62,000 nucleotides of DNA from the NCBI RefSeq assembly GCF_000003815.2, contig NC_049989.1:6513717-6575716 (forward strand), written 5' to 3'. The DNA is from Branchiostoma floridae. Its lineage: Eukaryota > Chordata > Leptocardii > Amphioxiformes > Branchiostomatidae. Below are positions 36,628 to 46,750 of the stretch, in pieces (positions within the stretch are counted from its first letter, which is position 1; each line of letters opens with the position of its first letter). The notes under the pieces are model-generated. The model searched no databases and was not told the origin of the DNA. It saw only the letters and a program-made list of their open reading frames with translations. A program made the position numbers and the translations under genes.

Positions 36628-37561
36628 CGAGGGCGGTTCAAAAAGTAATGCCACTGGTTTTATAACAGGCTCATTTTTCTCTCCAATGAGTTGAAATTTG
36701 GCACAAATGTACAAGAATATTTCCTCTTCAGATTGAAATATCTCAATTTGGGGTTCAGATTTTATGAGCAACTGAGTTGATTTCAATGTGAACACACCCT
36801 TAAAAGCTTGTCAGGAGATCATTTCTTCTAGATCTAACCATTTTATAACTATTGTAGAAAGTTGAAATTTCATCTGTATGATAACAAATGTCTCTCTAGA
36901 TTACATGCCAAATTTCATGTTTGAACTCTCAGTGATTCATCTTTTACAGCAACTAGTATAGAGCGAGTTGCTATGTTACAGGCAGTTTGATTGATAGCCA
37001 AATACGTGATTTGTTGAATAAAGGTTTTTGTAGACAGCTTTACTATTAGCCAAAAGATGCGAAACTTGGCACAATTATTAACTGTTTCAAGACGAAGAAG
37101 TTTGCTAAGTTTGATTTTTCTGAGTTGATAACAAAAGTCGGTTATGAAAACTTTAAGCAGCCAACCCCTAACTCACTGCTAAATACGACCCTGACGACCT
37201 CACTTCACCACAGTAACGAAAAAAGAATAACTGATTGGATTTAAAAGATGAAAATAGGCATGTGACTTACAGAGAAATGCAACTTGATATATGTGCAATT
37301 TTAGTTCCTTACAATAGCCACAAGTGATTCAGGGACATTATCAATTGCACGTTAATAGACCCTCTAATTTCTTCCGACGGGATAACATGGGTGTAGTCAT
37401 CTTGAACTCAACTCAGTCATTCATGAAAACCTGAACAACAAATTGAGATATCTCAATCTAAAGAGGAAATATTCTTGTACATTTGTGCCAAATTTCAACT
37501 CATTGGAGAGAAAAATGAGCCTGTTATAAAACCAGTGGCATTACTTGTTGAACCGCCCTCG
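36628..37561. mobile_element. Mariner-type TIR element, non-autonomous
   Basis: Ends CGAGGGCGGTTCAAAAAG and the mirrored CTTTTTGAACCGCCCTCG type (right copy GAACCGCCCTCG) are flanked by TA on both sides, the Tc1/mariner target. Inverted arms extend about 130 bp at each end. The 934-bp interior has no transposase frame. It inserted into the 24-bp array: module sequence continues at 36590-36627 and from 37562. Confidence 0.8.
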
Positions 37562-37563
37562 TA

Positions 37564-38050
37564 TATATGTGTGCCTTCAAAAACCAATTTTACGGCAGAC
37601 ATATGGGCTTAGTGGAGCACATATATATCTGTTTTCTACGGCACACATGTATGTGTGGTGAATCATACATGTATATCCGTTTTCACGCCATATATATGTG
37701 TGTGCTGAAGCACATATATATCCGATTTGCACGCAGACATATGTGTGACTGATGCAGCACATATATGTCTGCCACAGGACACAGATATATATGTGCTTCC
37801 GCACACATATGTCTGCATGCAAAACGGATATATATGTGTAATTCACCACACATATATGTGTGCCGTTGAGAATAGATATATATGTGCTCCACTAACCACA
37901 TATATCTGTCTTTGACGGCACACATTCGTGTGTATAGAGTCATATATATATATGTTCTTTACAGCACATATATATGTGTGGAAAATCATATGTATATCTT
38001 TTATTTTCTGGACATGTATATGTGATTTACACGTATATATCTGATAATAT
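37564..38050. repeat. 24-bp module array, unit 9 (with an inverted start)
   Basis: Begins with modules in reverse-complement order (GCTTAGTGGAGCAC, GTTTTCTACGGCAC, GTGTGGTGAATC), then switches to the normal order from about 37710. Confidence 0.88.
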
Positions 38051-38118
38051 ACTACCACCAATCTTTTTTTTTTGATGCTCTGGCTCGCCCATCCATTTCA
38101 GCCGATTGGGAGTCGCAC

Positions 38119-38319
38119 TACTCTCCAAGCAGAGGTTAGGCTCCGGCTGTTTTTTTAACGTTTTTAAGTCGTTTTTTATCGGGCTTTCTATTGTGTACTG
38201 TATTTTGTATTGTTATGGTTTGACAACGCAAGACACAATACAAAATAGAAAGCCCCCGATAAAAACGACTAAAAAACGCTAAAAAAAACAGCCTGAGCCT
38301 AACCTCTGCTTGGAGAGTA
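38119..38319. mobile_element. Palindromic ACTCTCC element, unit 9 (full length)
   Basis: 201 bp with both tips. Arms about 93 bp each around GTTATGGTTTGACAAC. Left flank is GAGTCGCAC; right flank is CAGAAGCAC. Confidence 0.85.
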
Positions 38320-38467
38320 CAGAAGCACGCGGTCGCACTGAATCTAGGACCCACGGAGGAGTTCTTTGTTTGATTGTTTGAACCATTGTTTATTCATGAA
38401 AGCTCAAATCGGCCTGCAGGCCTGCAAGTTCGCGGGAATATTCAACTCGCCCCTGCTAGCCTTTACT

Positions 38468-38825
38468 AGGGCTCCCCGGATTGGTGATCGGTAGTCTAAT
38501 AGTAGAAATTGGACAAATAGAGTCAATAGTACGCTAGAGGAGTCGGCCGGCAAGAGGATTTATATCCTCACGTCATTTTTTAAAAGATATTCAATTCTAC
38601 ATGTCAGGAGCTGAAGAAGAAAAACAGGTGGCTCGCTAAAGCAGTTGCGGTCTAAATAGAAAAACAACTCCTGTATTCTTAAATCTTTCATTAACGTAAT
38701 GGGAAACTTTTAAATCAAAACCCAATCCTCTGGCAACATCCGTTTTTCGCCTCAGCCTGGCTTTCAGTTACGTGGTGACCTCTTATGACCTCCTCTGTTT
38801 GGCCAAACTGCTAGTAATATTTATC
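38468..38825. repeat. Inter-unit spacer, copy 3
   Basis: Same spacer as at 27665 and 30903. Confidence 0.8.
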
Positions 38826-38829
38826 GTTT

Positions 38830-39310
38830 ACATATATCTGAGCTACAGCACACAGATATATGTGATGCGGCGTCACATATATCTGTGCTACAAAAAACAG
38901 ACATATGTGCGTGGTGAAGCACATATATATCTGTTTTGCACGCAGATATATGTGTGACTGGTGCAGCACATATATGTCTGACACAGGACACAGATATATA
39001 TGTGCTTCCGCACACACATATGCGTGCAAAACGGATATATATGTGTCATTCACCACACATATATGTGTGCCGTTGAAAACAGATATATATGTGCTCCACT
39101 AAGAACATATGTCCGTCTTCGACGGCACACAGATATGTGTGTGGTGAATCACATCTGTCTTTGACGGCACACATTCATGTGTGTAGAGTCATATATGTAT
39201 ATCTGGTCTTTAAAGCACACACATATGTGTGGAAAGTCATATATATATATATATATATGTAATTTTCGGGACATGTAAATGGAAATTACACATATATATC
39301 TGATAATATA
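38830..39310. repeat. 24-bp module array, unit 10
   Basis: Normal order with small deletions, and an expanded (AT)n run near 39238-39258. Confidence 0.88.
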
Positions 39311-39374
39311 CTACCACCAATCAGTTTTTAATGCTCTGGCTCGCCCATCCATTTCAGCCGATTGGGAGTCGCAC

Positions 39375-39461
39375 TACTCTAAAGCAGAGGTAAGGCTCCG
39401 GCAGTTTTTTAAACGTTTTTTTTTCAAAACCTCTGCTTGCCTAACCTCTGCTTGGAGAGTA
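39375..39461. mobile_element. Palindromic ACTCTCC element, unit 10 (reduced to tips)
   Basis: Only about 40 bp at each end remain. The right tip region CCTCTGCTT is partly duplicated. Confidence 0.7.
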
Positions 39462-39649
39462 CAGACGCTCGCGGTCGCGCTGAATCTATGACCCACTGGG
39501 GATTTGTTTGTGTGTTTGATTTTTAATTGATTATTCATGAAAGCTCACGTCAGCCTGCAGGCCTGCAAGTTCGCGGAGATATTCAACTCGCTCCTGCTAG
39601 CTTTTACTAGGCTCCCCGGATTGGTAAACGGTGGTCTAGTAGTAGAAAT

Positions 39650-39751
39650 TGGACAACAGAAGATACAATACTAAATAGAAAGCCCGATAAAAACTTTTTT
39701 AAAAAAGCTAAAAAAAAAAACAGCCGGAGCCTAACCTCTGCTTGGAGAGTA
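39650..39751. mobile_element. Right half of a palindromic ACTCTCC element
   Basis: Starts AGATACAATACTAAATAG and ends CTGCTTGGAGAGTA. The left half is missing and replaced by the end of a spacer copy. Confidence 0.7.
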
Positions 39752-39934
39752 CAGACGCAGGCGGTCGTGTAAATCTAGGACCACACGGGGGAATTGTTTG
39801 TGTGTTTTTTTTTTCTTTCTTTGAAAGATTGTTTATTCATTAAAGCTCAAATCGGCCTGCAGGCCTGCAAGTTCACGGGAATATTCAACTTGCTCCTGCT
39901 AGCCTTTACTAAGGTGCCGTTTGCATATATTATA

Positions 39935-40420
39935 TCTGCGCTACAACACAGATATATGTGATGCGGCGTCACATATATCTGTGCTACAAAACATAGACAT
40001 ATGTGCGTGGTGAAGCACATATATATCTGTTTTGCACGCAGATATATGTGTGACTGGCGCAGCACATATATGATCTGCCACAGGACACAGATATATATGT
40101 GCTTCACCACGCACATATGTCTGCGTGCAAAACAGATATATATGTGTAATTCACCACACATATATGTGTGCCGTTGAAAACAGACATATGTGCTCCACTA
40201 AGCACATATGTCTGTCTTCGACGGCACACATATATGTGTGTGGTGAATCACATATATATCTGTCTTTGACGGCACACATGTGTGTATAGTCACATATATA
40301 TATATATTATAACGTTATATATCTGTTCTTTACAGCACACATATGTGTGGAAAGTCATATATATATGTTATTTTTGGAACATGTATATGTCATTTACACA
40401 TTTATATCTGATAACAGACT
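39935..40420. repeat. 24-bp module array, unit 11
   Basis: Normal module order. Here the fourth spacer reads GTGCTTCACCACGCAC, a clear reverse complement of the first spacer. Confidence 0.88.
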
Positions 40421-40960
40421 CTTACTCGTCAGAAAGATCTTACATGTACTCCACTATACAAAATGTCTGCTGTAAAATCGGTTTCGACTGCACACATATG
40501 TGCGTGGTGAATCACATGTATCTCTGTTTTTCACGGCACACGTTTGTATGGAGTCATATATATTATATATGTATATATGGTTTGCATATAGTTTGCACAA
40601 CAGACATATATGTCTGCCAAAGGAAACAGGTATATATGTGCTCCACCACACACATATATGATTTACAACAGATATGTGCATGTGTGCTCCACTAAGCAAT
40701 TATATATCTGCCGTAAAATCCCTTTTCGACGGCACACAGACAAGCTTTATTGACACGACAAAAAGTACAGTCACTTTTGTATGGCCAATTATAAACACGT
40801 GTGTGGTGAATCACATTATGTATATCTGTTCTTTACAGCACACATTAACATCTGTGGAGAATCACATAATAATTATATATCTGTTGTTTGACGGAACATG
40901 TGTGTATTACACAGGCCACATATGTGCGCTGCCCTACAGCTGTTTATCCACTGTTAGTTC
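40421..40960. repeat. Degenerate end of the array
   Basis: Irregularly spaced, diverged modules, with a retro-tail fragment (AGCTTTATTGACACGACAAA) at 40743. This marks the right boundary of the satellite region. Confidence 0.75.
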
Positions 40961-42202
40961 TCTGATGTATTTCAGCACGAGTCTCTATCCCAATATTATA
41001 ACTAAGCCGAGACTCAGGGCACCCACATTTCTCCCCTCCGGGATTGGTCCTGGTGGATTTAATGGTGCTTTCACTGCAATGAATCTTTACCAAACCTATC
41101 TTTACCGTATGAAAGGAGAGTGCAGATAATTTTCTTGGAGGCTACCTCCTCACATCTGCTTGAAGGATTTCCTGATGGTACATTCAAGACATTTTGTCAT
41201 GTATTCAAAATCCGTTTTTTTTTGTTAGATGGTGAAAAACTACACTCTTACTGTTGATATTTACCATGTATTTTAAGTATTACAATTACAAGGAAGTTGT
41301 TTTCCTATCACATATAAAGCTATTGCAATACAGCAATAGCCAGATTTTTTTTAATGTATGAAATCAACACCTTCTAAAGTAAGAATTCAATACAAACCTC
41401 AATGCCTGCCTTATACTGCTGACTATATAACTTTAGATATGATCAAGAATGGAGACTCAGACATTGTGTAAAGATCCAGGCTTTTACTGACAGCTCTTTG
41501 TATCTATAGCAACATGGTGTTCTAAATCAACTTCAAGCTGAGTATAGTAAAATGTTGTCTTGCTAACTATATGAATGCTATTACAAATACACAGGTGATA
41601 AAATGAATAACACTGGTATAGAAAAATCAATATCTGTTTGGTCAAATTAATATCTTCTCATGACAACATTATTTTTAGAAGATTCTAAAGACAACAAGAT
41701 CCATTGTGGCATGTAGGTAGAGTTGCTATCTTCTATTCATTCAAACTCACGATCCTATTTATTGAAACTTAGTTTCTTTCAAATTGAAAGCTTCCAATGT
41801 CTTCATTTTACTGCATATGCACAAACTAGTCGAAGCAATCTTTTGAAGTAAGCGATTTTACATCAGATGTGTGCACAAAATAATTTGCATTACCTCTATT
41901 TAGTCACTAAACTTTTCACCAAGAACAGACATTTAACATGAACATATACATGAAATTTCAAACTGTACGTTTGGCATATGACAATTTTTTAAGGAGACAT
42001 TTCTACTGTTAGTTTATTTTATTTCGAAGGTTTTTACAGTAGCCCTAGTGAAAAGAGATTACAAACAAGGCAGTCAAATATCCCAGCCTGTCTTTACCCA
42101 TACTGTTTTGTGACGAGGTAAGAAGAGTCACCTGACACAAACACAAACGGATGGATTAAAATCTGCAATTTGAAGTCCTAAGGGAATTAGGTTACAAACT
42201 AG
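40961..42202. other. Non-coding; probable 3' UTR of the 184-aa gene at right side
   Basis: AT-rich with no exon. The last part lies just downstream of the TAG stop at 42203 of the minus-strand gene. Confidence 0.4.
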
Positions 42203-45200
42203 CTACAAATATTTCACAAATCCACTGGACCATTGTCGATTTTGGGGGCGACCCATACAGATCAAAGAGTCTGGGTTGGACATCTGGCTGGGGAGGAACT
42301 CCACTTCCTGGCACAGCGACTGGCGATCCTGCATCAGGCCATTATGTTTGGTCAGCAACTCCAGAACCTGAGATATATCAAGAGCACGTTCTACTTCATC
42401 ATTGCATAGTTACAAAGGAGGAGGGGAAATGAGTACTACCCGGTACATACTTGTTTTATGTACAATGTGTAATGTGAACCCACATACATGTGTTATGTAC
42501 AACAGTAATGTGAACCTACATGGGAAATTTGTGCTATATACAATGTGTAATGTGAACCTACATGGGAAATTCCTGTTGAGATCTAATTTGTTGGAGTTGT
42601 CCCTGCATGTGTCCCCATCACAGGTTCCTTGGTACTGCAGTTGACACCGATTTACGACTTTGTAGTGTGAATGTGAAGTACAATTTAACCATGGTCAGGA
42701 TTGACCAACTGACTTACACTGTGTATAACATTTTTTTAGTATGATACATAAGAGATACATATTCCTTTCTTGGAGTACAGCTAGCCTGGGTACCATCCGG
42801 ATAGTAGTTTGCTCCTATGTTTTTCATACACTAATTACAGTCGCTTCTCTGCTATTCTGTCTGGGAGCCTGAACATTTATGACACCTGGAATATTTGATT
42901 CTCGTCCAAATTTTGGCACTGATTGGTCTCTACTTCTGAAGCCAAGAACACAAGCTCTAGAGACTAGTCTAAAGAAACGGTTAACTGATCGTTATATAAG
43001 TGTTGGAATGCCTGTTCGAACAAGCCACCTAAACTCATTTCTTAATTCGCTCATTAACTGGTATCACCATCAAAAGATTTGAATTATACAGCTCTCCAGA
43101 CAGTTAGAGGAAGCAAAAATAGGAGAGAACTACCTGGCTGGTATCCAGACTAGAATACAGCTGCAGCTGCATTTTTTCATTTACTTAAAAGATTTTCCAA
43201 TACATGTATCATAATTCTGCTGTTGCATTGGGTTCCTAGCTGGTATGAGATATGCAGCTGAATTTTGGAAAAGACACTAACTTAGCCTAAGGCTTGTAAA
43301 AAGTCTGAACCCTGACTTTGACACAGAGTTATGCTGCAGTACCTACTAGATACTACAATTACTTTCTTTCTTTGATATTCATTTATTGACAATAATGTGG
43401 AACTGAAATAAACAAATCATGGCATTTAATTCAATGACAGAGCTATACAATGGTGTGTGTAACTTCTTACCTGTGCTTCGACCCGCAGCCTATGCTGTCC
43501 TGATGGTAGCATCTTGAAAGTGCCTTTCTCAGGTTCCACAGACACATTCTGTGGGCAGTCCTCAGTAAACATCCTGGCACCTGATACAGGGTTCCCCTCC
43601 TGGTCTTGCACCACAGCATGGACACCTGGAACGGTGATAAAGCTCAGTCTAGTAGTCAAACTCAGAGGGAAAACACAGGAGAAACACACACAGCAAGAGA
43701 GGAGATGTCTCCTGTGTGTATCTTCCCTATTTTCCCTAGTCAGAGGGTTCCTAATGCTTTGGAGGATACACATCTAAAAGGTTTCCTTATCGCCAATCAG
43801 AGATTCCCTTTTCACAAAAAATAAATTACAAATTGCTACTTCAGCCTAATCCATGGGGTAACCTTTATCCATTGTTTTTAATTAACTGGGTAGGTAGTGA
43901 TATCAAGTCGACAGACAGTAGCTACAAGAATATTTTCAATATCAGACTGCAATATTTCTAATACAATGTATACATGTATTGCTGTTTGAAACCACTGTCC
44001 ATCAATGAATCAATGAATCAATTATTAATAGACTAACTAACCAAGCAAGCAACCAACCAATTCCACTTTACAGGCTCTGATTTAAGTTTTTTACTTGTAA
44101 GTAGAAATAAGCATCTAGAAACAGCCAGGAAAACAATGGACTGTAAAAATCAACAATCAACAATTTTAGTTCTGACTACTGCAAAGTTCCCACCTGAGTT
44201 CCAGACAGCATGGCTTCCTGTTGTTGTTGCACACCCCGCCCACCTGCTTTGCCTCCCCGCACCTGTACCCAGCAAACCAAGGAACTCCTGCGGTCTGGCC
44301 TTAGCTTGGAGGGCATCACACTCCTATTTCCTGCCAATTTCTGACCCTGAGGGGCGACAATTATCACATTTATTCTCTTCTCAAATGCCATTTGCACAGC
44401 AGAGTGTATCAGCATATTGTTCATAAAAAAAAAACATACAATGTAAATTAGTGAACAAAGCTCAACTGTGTTTAGAGTTAACTGTCAACATTCTACCTCT
44501 GTAGAAATGCTTGACAGTAATGACTACACTGTCATTGTCAAGTTAGAATGTTGACAGTTAACTCTAAACACAGTTCAGCTTTATTCACTAATTTATGTTG
44601 TATTTTGTACAGCTGCTGGATGTAGCCATCCTGAGTGGTTGGTCAAAAGTGGCACCAGCTCCTCTGCAGAGGGCACGTCATGACCTGTCCCCCAGGTGCC
44701 TGATGAGAGAAGCTGGGACGAAGTGAGGGTCCCAAAACTTCCCAGGGGAAGATGGGAAGAGGGGTTGTCTTGATGGTGAACTTCTTCCAGGAAACGTCAA
44801 GAGAAGACATACAGATTTGGTGACTGAAGGGTAATGTCAAAATGTCAAGATTTGGGAAGGCATACAAGCAACTTGTGCTTTTATAGTCAGTCCTGTCACA
44901 AGTATTAGCTAGGATGTTAAAATTAATAATTAACTAGTAAACGATTTTAGAAAAGTAAAGCCATTGCAAGTGAGGCACTGCTAAAAAGCTCTCTGAAGAC
45001 TTACTAGGGCTCTGGAACCTGCTACACTTCTCAATGAGCTTCCATAGGGTAGAATGTAGAATGTTTCGCAGTCAGTCGACTGGACAGGAGTACACTAAAA
45101 CTATATGAGAATAGACACATTTAACACATATTGACTCTGAATGTTGTTATTGATTGAGGATATCTNNNNNNNNNNNNNNNNNNNNNNNNNNNNNNNNNNN

Positions 45201-46045
45201 NNNNNNNNNNNNNNNNNNNNNNNNNNNNNNNNNNNNNNNNNNNNNNNNNNNNNNNNNNNNNNNNNGTATCATTGTTTTTATGCGAAATGAGTTCATGGAG
45301 GGAGAAAATGAAGTAGGACACACTGGTATGCCAATAGTAGTAATACGAAAACAATCATCATGTTTCTGGATCCCAAAAGAAACATACAATATGACTCTTT
45401 ACACTAAAGTATATGCCAAGGTGGCAATGTAATCAAAATCATTGCTACAACTAGCTGAGGATAGGTGAACATTTTGAATTTTCTTATTTGGTTCATTGGC
45501 AAATGGTAGATTTCAACCAACCAACCAATCAAACCATCATCATATCTAACAATCATAATTCAAAGAACTGATCCTTGGTATAGCCCTACCTGCAGTCTGA
45601 TAGCCCTGTTCCTGCTTGGCTAAAGCCTCTGGGGATATGTCCATGTGTGCAGGGTTTGCCCCAATCCTACGTGGGCAGGTCTGGCCTGGATAGGGTGCAC
45701 TGAGGGGGTAGTGTAGCTCATTGTGGGTCTCACTCACACAATCTGTAAGAGGAATAGTTGATGGTAAATTCTTCTGTATGGACATTGTTGTTACACACAG
45801 TTTAAGTTGCACTGCAATCACAACATGGTTTGCTTAGAGTAAGCTAAGGTGCCAGTAATGGCAAATGTTTTCTTGTCATTAGGAAATCCAGGCAAAACAT
45901 TTTCTCTAACAGTCCCTGTTCTAAACCAGATTCTTACATGACAAAAGTTCAGCAACCATGTACCCTCATCAGGGCTTGGTGATTTTGTCCTGCTGGGCGA
46001 TAACTTTCTGTTAATTGTAGACATGACTTTCTTCAACTTTGCCAT
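42203..46045 (-). CDS. Unrecognised 184-aa protein, 4 exons
   Basis: Minus-strand exons 46045-45964, 45742-45590, 43625-43471 and 42367-42203 join in phase (splits 1, 1, 0) with GT-AG introns. They give 184 aa from an ATG to a TAG. The N-terminus is basic and Ser/Pro-rich (KLSPSRTKSPSPDE). Residues about 79-130 (start VHAVVQDQEGNPVSGARM, end FKMLPSGQHRLRVEAQ) have the G-x-V-x-D-x-x-G-x-P-V-x-G-A pattern of carboxypeptidase-regulatory/transthyretin-like beta-sandwich domains. The C-terminus (VLELLTKHNGLMQDRQSL) looks helical. No signal peptide or membrane segment. I do not recognise the protein and infer no function. Intron 2 holds a palindromic element (44438-44601) and a gap. Confidence 0.6.
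42455..42575. repeat. Minisatellite, three diverged copies
   Basis: ACAATGTGTAATGTGAACC and CTACATGGGAAATT recur about three times with 40-50 bp spacing. Confidence 0.75.
44438..44601. mobile_element. Palindromic MITE-like hairpin
   Basis: Arms 44438-44495 and 44545-44601 are near-perfect reverse complements (for example AACTGTGTTTAGAGTTAACT against AGTTAACTCTAAACACAGTT), with a loop of about 50 bp. It lies in an intron of the 184-aa gene. Confidence 0.75.
45166..45265. other. Assembly gap (100 N)
   Basis: Exactly 100 N, a conventional unknown-size gap. Confidence 0.99.
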
Positions 46046-46572
46046 CACAGCATGTGGCCTATCTAACGCACAATATTTAGCCTTGTGACACATTAAATGG
46101 TTAATGGGGCGTGTCATTAAAGGAACATCCACGCTGGGGCCAGGCTATGGCCAGTTTTGGAGTGATCGACATTAAGAAGCTGCATAGATTACAAACAGTA
46201 AGGGGCAACAATAAACATATATAGGTGTGAGCATAACAGATCTGCAACAGAGGAAAAGGTGTCAAGTTCATTGTTTGTGTGAAGGACAAATTAGGTGTTG
46301 AAGTAGGTCGACCTTTTCTTCTTCTCTTTATGAAAGACTGAAAAGCTTTGTTCAGGGACCATATCATATGTAACAGATCTGCTTGTTACTGAAGAAAGCT
46401 GAGCAGTGTTATCAGATTTGCTAAGTCGGTTCTATGATAAAAGCAGGGCACGGTCTGAACATGACAACAAAGGACGTAAAATTTAACCCAGGTAGCGTTT
46501 AGTGATCTTGTGAGGGGAGGGGATAATGACCCTTCGGTTTCACTGTGTAGAACTCAATTCCTACTGCTCTTG

Positions 46573-46672
46573 NNNNNNNNNNNNNNNNNNNNNNNNNNNN
46601 NNNNNNNNNNNNNNNNNNNNNNNNNNNNNNNNNNNNNNNNNNNNNNNNNNNNNNNNNNNNNNNNNNNNNNNN
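46573..46672. other. Assembly gap (100 N)
   Basis: Exactly 100 N, between the stop of the integrase-like gene and the start of the 184-aa gene. Confidence 0.99.
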
Positions 46673-46750
46673 ATCGCCAAGATTGAAAGCTAGATGTTTG
46701 TGTAGAAATTGTGATTTTACACGATAGACAAAGTACAATCGTCTTTACCA

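Noticed and set aside
24819-40161. Dozens of long open frames on both strands with Cys/Tyr/His-rich 8-residue repeats
   Set aside because: They exist in several overlapping frames at once and follow directly from a stop-free 24-bp period. No codon-level constraint, start context or splice structure supports them.
44176-44424. Possible extra exon of the 184-aa gene
   Set aside because: Acceptor and donor are passable, but including it breaks the phase match between exons 2 and 3, which already join cleanly without it.
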